A DNA stretch of 64,000 nt from JAAZBV01 sp964460435 (GTDB taxonomy: Bacteria; Desulfobacterota; DSM-4660; Desulfatiglandales; HGW-15). The notes beneath the pieces were generated by a model. That model was not told the DNA's origin. It searched no databases and saw only the letters and a program-made list of their open reading frames with translations. Where the stretch lies: contig CAYWRH010000005.1 in assembly GCA_964460435.1 (NCBI GenBank), positions 6,701 through 70,700 of the forward strand, read 5' to 3'. A program made the position numbers and the translations under genes. Positions 1-8,153 of the stretch are shown here, in pieces; position 1 is the stretch's first letter, and each line of letters starts with the position of its first letter.

Positions 1-2
1 GG

Positions 3-1211
3 TTACCCATTTTTAAGCTTTATGGCCTGATATTTGCTGTCCTGATTTCCCCGGGGTTTATGCTCCATGCCTCCTCTGGCCAGTCCTACATGGAGATGAT
101 TAACAGGCTTGTAGATAATGGCAGTTATGCGGCCACAAAAAACGGGCAGGATATCTTTTCCCACAAAACTGATGAAGAGTACATACCGGCAAGCATATGG
201 AAGCTTGCCACGACACTTGCAGCACTGGAAACCCTTGGCAAGGATTATCATTTTAAAACCGAATTTTATCAGGATAAAGGCCATAACCTCTACATAAGGG
301 GGTATGGAGACCCGTCACTTATCTCTGAGGAGATCGATATCATATTCAAGGCGCTTAAAAAAAAGGGGGTATCCGAGATAAACAATATCTATCTTGATAA
401 CAGCCGGTTTAAAATGTCACAGATAGCGCCAGGGACAAGTAAAAGCCTTAATCCATATGATGTGGCAAACGGCGCCCTTGCTGTAAATTTTAATACGGTC
501 TATTTTAAGGTTGATAAAAACGGGTCAATAAGTTCCGCAGAGGTGCAGACCCCGACACTTGCTATCATGAAAGAGATGGGCAGGGGGTTTAAGGCCGGCA
601 AGCACCGGATCAATATATCAAACTCCCGTAAAAACATATCAAGGTATACGGGTGAGCTGTTCAGGGCCATTCAGGAAAGAAACGGGATTAAAGGCAGGGG
701 AACCGCCTCGGAAAAGGAGGCGCCGGCAGGCCTTAATCCCATATATGTGCACTATTCATCAAAGATACTGTATGAGGTTATCCGGGAAATGCTTTTTTAC
801 TCCAGTAATTATACTGCGAACCAGATATACCTTACGCTTGGAGCCATGGCATACGGTTACCCTGCTGATTGGGAAAAATCACAAAAATTCATGCGGGAAT
901 ATCTTGATATGAATTTCCCTGATTCATCAAAAGAGATTATCTTTGATGAGGGGTCGGGCATCTCAAGAAACAACCTCATAACCGCACGGGCCATGCTGGA
1001 CATACTGGAAAAGATAAGACCTTATGCTGAACTCCTGCCACTTGAAAAAGGCAGGTATATAAAATCAGGGACCATGAATGGCGTTTACTCATATGCAGGG
1101 TATTTTCAAAACAACGGGAAACTTGACAGCTTTGTGATCATACTTAATCAGAAAAAGAATAACCGTGACAGGATACTTGATCTGATGGAAAAATGGTACA
1201 GACTATTTTAA
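3..1211 (+). CDS. D-alanyl-D-alanine carboxypeptidase, PBP4/DacB type (5' partial)
   Basis: Serine penicillin-binding protein of the peptidase S13 (PBP4) type, expected to trim or cleave D-Ala cross-links of peptidoglycan in the periplasm. The three active-site motifs are visible: SIWK (SxxK, about position 192), SSN (SxN, about 805) and KSGT (KTG-like, about 1060). The frame stays open to the left edge: the codons before the first ATG at 60 read as a hydrophobic stretch (LIFAVLIS) that looks like the end of a signal peptide, so the true start lies outside the window and ATG 60 is internal. The mature part is rather short for PBP4, mainly because the inserted domain between SxxK and SxN is small. 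No operon partner is visible downstream; the next gene is convergent. Confidence 0.85.
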   Translation, partial: LPIFKLYGLIFAVLISPGFMLHASSGQSYMEMINRLVDNGSYAATKNGQDIFSHKTDEEYIPASIWKLATTLAALETLGKDYHFKTEFYQDKGHNLYIRGYGDPSLISEEIDIIFKALKKKGVSEINNIYLDNSRFKMSQIAPGTSKSLNPYDVANGALAVNFNTVYFKVDKNGSISSAEVQTPTLAIMKEMGRGFKAGKHRINISNSRKNISRYTGELFRAIQERNGIKGRGTASEKEAPAGLNPIYVHYSSKILYEVIREMLFYSSNYTANQIYLTLGAMAYGYPADWEKSQKFMREYLDMNFPDSSKEIIFDEGSGISRNNLITARAMLDILEKIRPYAELLPLEKGRYIKSGTMNGVYSYAGYFQNNGKLDSFVIILNQKKNNRDRILDLMEKWYRLF

Positions 1212-1274
1212 GATAGAAACCATCTCTAGAGAGTGGCCCGGAATTTTTCGATATGCCGTTTAAACCGAAGAGTC

Positions 1275-1354
1275 TTCACCGCGCAGTATGATGGGTTTTA
1301 TGAGATTAATGCTATAAATTGGTTTCTCATCTCCTTTGTGCTCTTTGCGGTGAA
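1275..1354. repeat. Decayed inverted-repeat element (TTCACCGC ... GCGGTGAA)
   Basis: The arms TTCACCGC (1275-1282) and GCGGTGAA (1347-1354) are inverted. Only the right arm continues as a regular CTTTGTG-CTCTTTG run; the left arm is degenerate. It resembles the better preserved elements at 2192-2272 and 37351-37430 and lies between two convergent genes. Confidence 0.5.
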
Positions 1355-1387
1355 TGGAATTTTGGAATTTCCCTATTTTTAAGCCAT

Positions 1388-2125
1388 TCAATCTGCCTTT
1401 AATATCATGTCGCCAAAACCAGTGGTGATCCTCTGCCCAGGTTTTAGATACAGATAATCCGCATCAGGCCACTTTCCATCCATAAGCCCTTTAATCAGCC
1501 GGATATCCCCTTTTATCTTTTCAAAGCTCCATCCCTTTTTTAATGCCTCGTTACGGGCAAACTCTTCTGCCTTTTTATCCTTAACTATACCATGCTCAAT
1601 AAATACAATCCGTTCATAATGTTTTGTCATGTCACTCATGGAGGCGATTATCCTGTCTGCCCTCTCCTTGCCCATGCGCTTAACCATCGCCTCATATTCC
1701 TTTTCATCATAGAGTGTTGCGGTATCTGCCCCCATTCCAGGGGATTCTGTAGCATTTTGAAGCCTCTCCATATAATCCTTTGTATACCATATGGTCCCAG
1801 GACAGCTTCTCTGCTGCTCTCTGTATTTCTCCTTTGAGCCTAAGCAGAGGGTTATACAGTCATGGGCACGGGGTATAATGATCGGGATGTCACGGGCTAA
1901 AAGCCCTGCTGTTGACTTCCCGCAAAGCCCGTAGCACATGAGGATTGCATCATATTTACCAACGCCTGCACTGTCTATCCTTGCCTGAAGGGTTTTGTTC
2001 AATTCCCCTGGTTTTATGTGCTGGCCCATTGATACAAGATCAATATCAATCAAATGCGGGGATCTGGCCGCACAATAATAGGCATATCGTGCAAGGGCAT
2101 CACAGCAAATACATTTCAGTTTCAT
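1388..2125 (-). CDS. DUF1638 domain protein
   Basis: Recognised as DUF1638 from the motif set C-C-D-A-L near the N-terminus, YGLCG at about residue 65 and PRAHDCITL at about residue 88. The family is found in anaerobes and methanogens, often beside corrinoid/methyltransferase genes; its biochemical role is not established. The conserved Cys and His residues suggest a metal or cofactor site (inference). I take ATG at 2125 as the start because GGGAG lies about six bases upstream; a TTG at 2137 is in frame but would place that ribosome site inside the gene. No corrinoid methyltransferase gene is adjacent, so this copy is an orphan. Confidence 0.75.
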   Translation of the reverse strand: MKLKCICCDALARYAYYCAARSPHLIDIDLVSMGQHIKPGELNKTLQARIDSAGVGKYDAILMCYGLCGKSTAGLLARDIPIIIPRAHDCITLCLGSKEKYREQQRSCPGTIWYTKDYMERLQNATESPGMGADTATLYDEKEYEAMVKRMGKERADRIIASMSDMTKHYERIVFIEHGIVKDKKAEEFARNEALKKGWSFEKIKGDIRLIKGLMDGKWPDADYLYLKPGQRITTGFGDMILKAD

Positions 2126-2191
2126 TTCAACTCCCAAGAGCTATAAAGTAATTCATTTCATTAATTCAGTTTAATATGAAAAATCGTAATA

Positions 2192-2272
2192 GTTCACCAC
2201 GGAGAGCACGGAGAACACGGGGCAAAAGCTTAAAAGAAAAAATCTCCGTGACCTCCGTGTCCTCCGTGGTGA
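2192..2272. repeat. Intergenic inverted-repeat element built from CACGGAG units
   Basis: The left arm reads TTCACCACGGAG-GCACGGAG-CACGG and the right arm CTCCGTG-CCTCCGTG-CCTCCGTGGTGAA, so each arm has short tandem units and the whole folds into a long hairpin with a loop of about 25 bases. No gene is inside. Related degenerate copies are at 1275-1354 and 37351-37430. It looks like a REP-like or non-autonomous palindromic element. Confidence 0.7.
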
Positions 2273-2288
2273 AAATAATCGTTGTTGT

Positions 2289-2306
2289 ATATACTCCAGA
2301 GTATAT
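2289..2306. promoter_or_regulatory. Possible operator: 18-base palindrome upstream of GH3 gene
   Basis: ATATACTC at 2289-2296 and GAGTATAT at 2299-2306 form a near perfect dyad with a two-base centre, a size typical of a helix-turn-helix repressor site. It lies about 215 bases before the GH3 start. No regulator gene is next to it, so this is only a candidate. Confidence 0.3.
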
Positions 2307-2519
2307 TACGGTCTGAAAAGAGAGTATCATGGAGACTTACCTGAGTCAATTCAGGGTATATGATTGAGCTAATAGAAAGGGTCTGGCAGATCAAGGCATG
2401 GGATATTTAACTTTATTTTTAGCCCTTCAGGTGTTATAGACATAGGTAATGTCCATTCATGTGAAATAACAAGAGGTTATAGTTTGTCGGATAACTCATT
2501 AGCGAGGAGATATGGCCAG

Positions 2520-4841
2520 ATGAAAGTACTACTCATGCTATTATTATTACAGGCAGCGGTAACAGCTCAGGAGATTCCTGCATATAAAAACAAGGGCCTT
2601 CCTGTTGAAGACAGGGTGAATGATCTTGTCCCAAGGATGACCCTTGAAGAAAAGGTGGCCCAGCTTACAAGCACAATGCCTATGCTGGGATTTGGCTCCG
2701 ATGCAAAGACATCATTTGTAGATAAGGATGGCAGGTTTGTCCCTGAAGGCGCTGTAAAATATTTTAAAAATGGTATAGGCCAGATATCAAGACCGGGGAT
2801 GAGACTCGGGCCAAAGGAGATGGCCGAGTTTACAAATACCGTGCAGAAATGGATCATGGAAAACACGCGGCTTAATATACCTGTTATGTTTCATGAGGAG
2901 GCCCTGCACGGGCTTGCCACCTCAAAGGCAACCTCTTTTCCGCAGGCAATTGCCCTTGCATCCACATGGAACCCTGGCCTGGTGCATGAGGTTTTTACTG
3001 TAACAGCCCTTGAGACAAGATCAAGGGGGGCGCAGCAGGTGCTTGCCCCTGTGCTTGATATAGTTCGGGACCCCAGATGGGGCAGGACAGAGGAGACCTA
3101 CGGAGAAGACCCTTATCTCGCCTCAAGGATAGGGGTTGCCGCTGTGTCGGGCTTTCAGGGAGACTCCGCATTTATTGACAAGAGGCATGTGATTGCAACA
3201 GGAAAACATTTTGCCGTGCACGGCCAGCCTGAAAACGGCACAAATGTCGGGCCTGCAAATTATTCTGAAAGGGTTATAAGGGAATATTTTCTCAAACCCT
3301 TTGAGGCGGCTGTCAAAGAGGCAAATCTTGAAAGCATCATGCCATCCTACAATGAAGTAGACGGCATTCCGTCCCATGCGAACACCTGGCTCATTGATGG
3401 CATATTACGGCAGGAATGGGGCTTTAAGGGCCATACAGTATCTGACTATTACGGCATCAAGGAGTTAAAGGAAAAACATTTTGTTGCCGCATCAAAGGAG
3501 GAGGCAGCAAGGCAGGCGATTGAGGCGGGTGTGGATATAGAACTCCCCTACACCGAGATGTATGATGTGCTGATCGAACTTGTAAACAGGGGTGTGGTAT
3601 CAGAGGGTGCAATAGACAGATGTGTGAAAAGGGTGCTAAGGTCAAAATTCATCACAGGCCTTTTTGATGACCCTTATGTTGACCCTGATTATGCGGAAAG
3701 GGTCTATCAAAACCCTGAACACAGGGCGCTTGCATTAAGGGCCGCAAGGGAGGCAATAATCCTATTAAAGAATGAAAATAATCTTCTCCCCCTTTCAAGG
3801 GATAAATATAAAAGGATTGCCGTAATAGGCCCTAATGCAAAGGGTGTTCACCTTGGAAACTACAGCGGGTTTCCTGAGGGTGGTGTTGATATCCTTCAGG
3901 GGATAAAGAACAAATTAGCTTCAGGTCAGGAGGTGATCTATGCTGAAGGCTGCAAAATTACAGAGACCGATTCGACTGTATTTACCTTTGAAGATCCGAA
4001 ACCCGCTGACCCGGTAAAAAATCAGGAACGCATAAAGGAGGCGGTTAAGGCGGCAAAGAAAGCCGATGTGATAATACTTGCACTCGGCGGAAACGAATTC
4101 ACATCACGCGAGGCATGGATAGGCCACCTTGGCGACAGGGACAGCCTTGAGCTTTTGGGTAACCAGAATGACCTGGTAAAGGAGATGCTGAATCTCAATA
4201 AGCCTGTTATAGTATTCCTTATTCACGGGAGGCCCAATTCCATTAACTATATAGATGATAATGTGCCGGCCATCCTTGAGGGGTGGTATCTGGGGCAGGA
4301 GGGCGGAAACGCAGTTGCAGATGTCATTTTCGGGGAATATAACCCTGGCGGCAGACTGCCATTATCAGTGCCCAGGTCTGTTGGCCAGCTGCCTGTCTAT
4401 TACAACCATAAACCCACTGCGCGCCGCGGGTATGTGGGCTCAACACCCAAACCCCTTTATCCATTCGGCTGGGGCAAAAGCTATACAACATTCAGGTATG
4501 ACGGGATTAAACTCTCATCTGACAAGATAGGCACAATGGGAAAAACAGTGGCATCTGTAAGTGTCACAAACACAGGCAAACTGAGGGGTGATGAGGTGGT
4601 TCAGCTCTATATAAGAGATGAGGCAAGCTCTGTCACAAGGCCTGTCAAGGAGCTTAAAGGTTTCAGGCGCATCTCCATTGAACCTTATGAGACAAAGATC
4701 ATTGAATTTGCAATAGGGCCGGAAGAGCTCTCCTTTTTGAATCGTGATATGCACAGGGTTGTGGAGCCTGGAAGGTTTAAGATAATGGCAGGGGGAAATT
4801 CCGAGGAGTTAATCGAAGCAACATTAACGGTTATTGAATAA
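2520..4841 (+). CDS. Periplasmic beta-glucosidase, glycoside hydrolase family 3
   Basis: GH3 enzyme (BglX-like) that removes terminal beta-linked sugars from oligosaccharides. Order of parts: signal peptide (MKVLLMLLLLQAAVTAQ), GH3 N-terminal TIM barrel with ATGKHFAVHG and the nucleophile region VSDYYG (Asp about residue 314 from this start), GH3 C-terminal sandwich, and a fibronectin-III-like tail. About 773 residues, normal for BglX. I prefer ATG 2520, preceded by GAGGAG ten bases upstream and directly followed by the signal peptide; an in-frame TTG at 2484 would add twelve hydrophilic residues. The next gene starts 17 bases after the stop, so the two may be cotranscribed, though DUF169 has no obvious link to glycan hydrolysis. 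No sugar transporter or regulator is nearby. Confidence 0.9.
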   Translation: MKVLLMLLLLQAAVTAQEIPAYKNKGLPVEDRVNDLVPRMTLEEKVAQLTSTMPMLGFGSDAKTSFVDKDGRFVPEGAVKYFKNGIGQISRPGMRLGPKEMAEFTNTVQKWIMENTRLNIPVMFHEEALHGLATSKATSFPQAIALASTWNPGLVHEVFTVTALETRSRGAQQVLAPVLDIVRDPRWGRTEETYGEDPYLASRIGVAAVSGFQGDSAFIDKRHVIATGKHFAVHGQPENGTNVGPANYSERVIREYFLKPFEAAVKEANLESIMPSYNEVDGIPSHANTWLIDGILRQEWGFKGHTVSDYYGIKELKEKHFVAASKEEAARQAIEAGVDIELPYTEMYDVLIELVNRGVVSEGAIDRCVKRVLRSKFITGLFDDPYVDPDYAERVYQNPEHRALALRAAREAIILLKNENNLLPLSRDKYKRIAVIGPNAKGVHLGNYSGFPEGGVDILQGIKNKLASGQEVIYAEGCKITETDSTVFTFEDPKPADPVKNQERIKEAVKAAKKADVIILALGGNEFTSREAWIGHLGDRDSLELLGNQNDLVKEMLNLNKPVIVFLIHGRPNSINYIDDNVPAILEGWYLGQEGGNAVADVIFGEYNPGGRLPLSVPRSVGQLPVYYNHKPTARRGYVGSTPKPLYPFGWGKSYTTFRYDGIKLSSDKIGTMGKTVASVSVTNTGKLRGDEVVQLYIRDEASSVTRPVKELKGFRRISIEPYETKIIEFAIGPEELSFLNRDMHRVVEPGRFKIMAGGNSEELIEATLTVIE

Positions 4842-4857
4842 AAAGCGGAGGCAAAAT

Positions 4858-5664
4858 ATGGGTGAACTTGAAAAGATAAATAAATACAGCATTGAGATGG
4901 AGGGGCTTTTACGGTTAAAAACACCTCCCATAGGTGTCAGATTTATAAAAAGTGAAGATGAGATACCTGAAAATGCATTCAGGCCAAAAAGGGATAAAGG
5001 CATTCATCTTGCGCAGTGCCAGGCATTTGCAATGTCAAGGCGTGAGGGTGAGACTGTCGCTATTCTGAAAGAGGACCAGTATTGCTGGGCCCCCCTTGTT
5101 GCATACGGGTTTGCCTCCCCTGATGTAATTGATGCAGGCATCAATGATGCCCCTGATTCTCTGAAGGGAATCCTTAAATGGACAAGGGAACTTGCAGATG
5201 CGCTCCCGTCGCTGACGACCGGGGAATATGTCGGGATATTATCTGCCCCTCTATCAAAAACGCAGTTTATGCCTGATGTAATATTGATCTACCTTAACAA
5301 TGGCCAGTTGAGAAGCGCGCTTATGGCTCTAAAATTTGCACGGGGTGAATACCATGTGGAGTCTGATATTGAGCCATTTGACTCCTGTGTCTATTCTGTG
5401 GTGCCTGTATTCCTGAATGGAAATTACAGGGTCACATTCCCTGATCCGGGCGAATATGAAAGGGCATTAACCGATGAAGACAAGGTTATTTTTTCAATGC
5501 CTGTTAAAAGAATTGATGAATTTATTGATGCATTAAGGCAGGTAGAGCGCATGGGCCAGGGTTATACAGGCCTGAAAAAGTGGATGCAGCCTGATTTTAA
5601 ACGGCCTGAATTCTATGAATATATTTTTAAAAATGCTGGGCTTGATGTGAACAGCAAAGCGTAA
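4858..5664 (+). CDS. DUF169 family protein
   Basis: DUF169 is common in anaerobic bacteria and archaea and has no proven function. Recognised by PPIGVRF near the N-terminus, then CQAFAMSRR, and the CW-containing segment DQYCWAPL. The start is taken at ATG 4858 because GGAGG sits seven bases upstream (GGAGGCAAAATATG); an in-frame TTG at 4834 overlaps the end of the GH3 gene and lacks a ribosome site. About 268 residues, usual for the family. The conserved cysteines may bind a metal or cluster (inference). Confidence 0.8.
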   Translation: MGELEKINKYSIEMEGLLRLKTPPIGVRFIKSEDEIPENAFRPKRDKGIHLAQCQAFAMSRREGETVAILKEDQYCWAPLVAYGFASPDVIDAGINDAPDSLKGILKWTRELADALPSLTTGEYVGILSAPLSKTQFMPDVILIYLNNGQLRSALMALKFARGEYHVESDIEPFDSCVYSVVPVFLNGNYRVTFPDPGEYERALTDEDKVIFSMPVKRIDEFIDALRQVERMGQGYTGLKKWMQPDFKRPEFYEYIFKNAGLDVNSKA

Positions 5665-5690
5665 TATTTCTTGTTTTGGGATCAACAGAC

Positions 5691-5729
5691 TGCCTGAACC
5701 TGCAAGCATATCTTATCAGCGTTCAGGCA
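5691..5729. repeat. Hairpin between DUF169 and tamA genes
   Basis: TGCCTGAAC (5691-5699) and GTTCAGGCA (5721-5729) form a nine-base-pair stem with a 21-base loop. There is no T-tract, so it is not a clear intrinsic terminator; it may be a regulatory or extragenic palindrome. Confidence 0.35.
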
Positions 5730-5759
5730 AATCAGGGCCAGTTGTATATCTGATCATTT

Positions 5760-7580
5760 ATGGGGCTTCTCATCAAAAAAATATCAATAATACCCGGCGC
5801 CTCTTCGGTCATATTTCATTCACTCTTTATTATAATTTTATTATGTATGGTATTTAAATGCAGCTATGGCCTCTGTAAAGAAGAAGCTGTATATAAGGTT
5901 GAGTTCAGAGGGATAAAAAATAATGAGATACTGAACCCTGTTCGCGGCCTCTCCAGGACTCTTCATTTGTCATCAAGGCCAACTGGTTCGATGAGCATGC
6001 TCAGAAAGAGGGTAAGTGAAGATATAGCTCTATTTCAAAGATTCCTCAAGTCAGAGGGTTACTTCAAGGCTGAAATCAAGGAAAGCATAGATACAAATAA
6101 AAACCCCTGGTTAATTACATTTTATTTTACCCTCAACAGAAGATTTATACTTGAATCGGTGGATATTGTTTTTCATGATGATGGAAATATGGATATCAAA
6201 ACAGTTGATCTGCCCCAAATAGGGGTTGTATTGAAAAGGCCATACCGCTCAAAGGTTATTCTTGATGGTGAACAAAGACTCCTACTTCTTTTAAAGGGAG
6301 AGGGTTTTCCCTATCCAGTTGTGGAAAAGAGAGAGATAGTTGCAGATCATGACAGCGAGACGGTAAGGGTGCAGTTTTTAATAAACCCTGGCAGGAGGGC
6401 CAGATTTGGCAAAACCTCATTCAGCGGGCAAACAGACGTTGATCCGGGATTTCTGTTAAGACTTGTCCCGTGGAAAGAGGGAGATATATATGATCCGGAA
6501 CTTCTTAAAAAATATTATTCAGAACTCATGAATCTCGGCCTCTTTTCAATAGTAAGGATTACAGAAAAAAAGGGCGAGACAGAAGAGGAGCTTAATGTCC
6601 AGGTCGAGGTCACCGAGCGCAAGCACAGCACTGTGAGCGCTGGAGTGAGCTACCATACAGATGAGGGGCCTGGTTTAAAATTCTCATGGGAGAACAGAAA
6701 CCTTTTAAGTCATGGTGAAAGGCTTGGCCTGAATATTATCCTGTCAGACTATGCTGTGACAGCGGAGAGCAGCTTCAAGAAGCCACTGTTTATTAGAAAG
6801 GGTCAGTCGCTGCGGTTTTCCATTCAAAAAGCCTATGAGGACCCTGACGCATATACAAGCGACAGCTTTTCAGGGTCAGCCTTTATTGAGAGAGAACTGT
6901 CAGAAAAGCTGGATACAGGCCTGGGCCTTACATACAAGTGGTCAGAGATAGACCAGCTTGGTATTGTAAAAAGTTACTCCCAGATATCTTTGCCCCTGCA
7001 CCTCGCTATTGATACCGGTGATGACCTGCTTGACCCTGTAAAGGGCAGCAGGCTGTCAATCAAGATCACCCCCTTTTATGAGCTCTCCCGTGAATCCCTG
7101 TTCTTTAATAAAGGGGTAATAAATTTAAGACATTATCTCAAGATGATGGATGATCCTGTTTCTGTGCTGGCCGGGAGCATAACATTTGGGATAATCAAGG
7201 GCGCCGGTCATAATGAGATCCCTGCCACTGAAAGGTTTTATGCAGGAGGAGGCGGATCAGTAAGGGGTTATCCATTTCAGTCTGTAGGCCCTTTATCAGG
7301 CGCAACGCCGCTTGGTGGAAAGTCTTTACTTGAGATGTCGCTCGAATCAAGATGGAGGCTCACAAAAAATATGGGGCTTGTCCTGTTTCTTGATGGGGGA
7401 AGCGCCTTTACTGAAAGGCCGTTTGGCAATCATGAGACGGTCAAATGGGGAACAGGCGCGGGCTTCAGATACTTCACACCCATTGGCCCCTTAAGGCTTG
7501 ATATCGGCATCCCCCTTGATAAAAGGGATGGGATTGACAACTCCTTTCAGCTCTATATCAGTCTGGGGCAGGCATTTTAA
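5760..7580 (+). CDS. tamA: TamA/BamA-type outer-membrane assembly factor
   Basis: Omp85-superfamily protein. An N-terminal hydrophobic segment (about residues 15-38) acts as signal peptide, followed by about three POTRA-like domains (residues 45-280) and a surface-antigen beta-barrel (280-606). The barrel has the typical GGGGSVRGYPF motif (about residue 495, the conserved RGY of strand-6 loop) and ends in phenylalanine (SLGQAF), the outer-membrane insertion signal. Length, three POTRA domains and the directly following tamB (start 15 bases after the stop) support TamA over BamA. Together TamA and TamB are thought to help autotransporter insertion and lipid transport to the outer membrane. The ribosome site before ATG 5760 is weak. 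Confidence 0.87.
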   Translation: MGLLIKKISIIPGASSVIFHSLFIIILLCMVFKCSYGLCKEEAVYKVEFRGIKNNEILNPVRGLSRTLHLSSRPTGSMSMLRKRVSEDIALFQRFLKSEGYFKAEIKESIDTNKNPWLITFYFTLNRRFILESVDIVFHDDGNMDIKTVDLPQIGVVLKRPYRSKVILDGEQRLLLLLKGEGFPYPVVEKREIVADHDSETVRVQFLINPGRRARFGKTSFSGQTDVDPGFLLRLVPWKEGDIYDPELLKKYYSELMNLGLFSIVRITEKKGETEEELNVQVEVTERKHSTVSAGVSYHTDEGPGLKFSWENRNLLSHGERLGLNIILSDYAVTAESSFKKPLFIRKGQSLRFSIQKAYEDPDAYTSDSFSGSAFIERELSEKLDTGLGLTYKWSEIDQLGIVKSYSQISLPLHLAIDTGDDLLDPVKGSRLSIKITPFYELSRESLFFNKGVINLRHYLKMMDDPVSVLAGSITFGIIKGAGHNEIPATERFYAGGGGSVRGYPFQSVGPLSGATPLGGKSLLEMSLESRWRLTKNMGLVLFLDGGSAFTERPFGNHETVKWGTGAGFRYFTPIGPLRLDIGIPLDKRDGIDNSFQLYISLGQAF

Positions 7581-7595
7581 AAGGATATTACTGGT

Positions 7596-8153
7596 ATGAA
7601 GATATCAGGGAGATACATAATATTGAAGAGGGCCGCAGGGTATGGGGTGCTCCTTATCTCTGTGGCTGTTTTTGTCTGCATGCTCATTTTTGCCATGATG
7701 CAGACAGAATATTTCAAAGGGGTTTCTGTTAACCTGCTCAACAGATATATCCTTTCAGGACACGCTGTCAGGCTTGAAGCCGGTAACATAAAGGGTGTGT
7801 TGCCCTTTGATTTTATTATCAGCGAGCTTGAGATTTATGACATGGAGGGCAGATGGATGCGCCTTGGCGGGTGTTCCGTGCGTATTCTTCCCTCCAGGCT
7901 TCTTGCCGGACGCCTTTACATAAAAAAGATCAATGTTGACAAGGTTGTTTTAGAACGGTTGCCCCGCAGGGCTAATGCCGGCAGAAAAGAGAGACTGGAA
8001 GGCTTTACTATACCATACTTTCCTTCATGGTTAACTGTCGAGGATATCCAGGCCCTCCATATAGACCTCAATAAAACCATTCTGGGTGAGCCATCTCAAT
8101 ACTCTCTATCTGGCGGCATTAAAGGCACAGGTTTAAAAGGGGCACATCCTTAA
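7596..8153 (+). CDS. tamB: TamB-like protein, N-terminal fragment (upstream of frameshift)
   Basis: This is the start of a TamB/AsmA-like protein: one N-terminal membrane anchor (about residues 14-36), then the beginning of the beta-taco repeat region with the typical phrase on a lipid-groove strand (VRLEAGNIKGVLPFDF). AAGGA lies upstream of ATG 7596. The frame ends at TAA 8151-8153 immediately after an AAAAGGGG run, while the same protein continues without a gap in the -1 frame. Read alone the product would be 185 residues, far too short for TamB (usually above 1200). See the frameshift site at 8132-8143. Confidence 0.8.
   Translation: MKISGRYIILKRAAGYGVLLISVAVFVCMLIFAMMQTEYFKGVSVNLLNRYILSGHAVRLEAGNIKGVLPFDFIISELEIYDMEGRWMRLGGCSVRILPSRLLAGRLYIKKINVDKVVLERLPRRANAGRKERLEGFTIPYFPSWLTVEDIQALHIDLNKTILGEPSQYSLSGGIKGTGLKGAHP
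8132..8143 (+). other. Frameshift site in tamB (TTTAAAAGGGG)
   Basis: In the upstream frame the codons are GGT TTA AAA GGG GCA CAT CCT TAA. In the -1 frame the reading continues as AGG GGC ACA TCC TTA AAC with TamB-like sequence. One additional G (or A) in the run would restore a single frame. T-TTA-AAA (8132-8138) also has the exact form of a canonical -1 slippery heptamer. A six-base-pair hairpin (CCGGCA 8166-8171 with TGCCGG 8182-8187) follows but is about 28 bases away, farther than usual for a stimulator. A sequencing or assembly error in the run is the simplest explanation. Confidence 0.8.

Larger units (their letters stand above)
2126..2519. other. Intergenic region between divergent DUF1638 and GH3 genes
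   Basis: This 394-base gap holds an inverted repeat at 2192-2272 and an 18-base palindrome at 2289-2306. No RNA gene or open reading frame with a credible start was seen. It must contain promoters for both flanking genes, but I could not pick convincing -35/-10 pairs. Confidence 0.5.
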
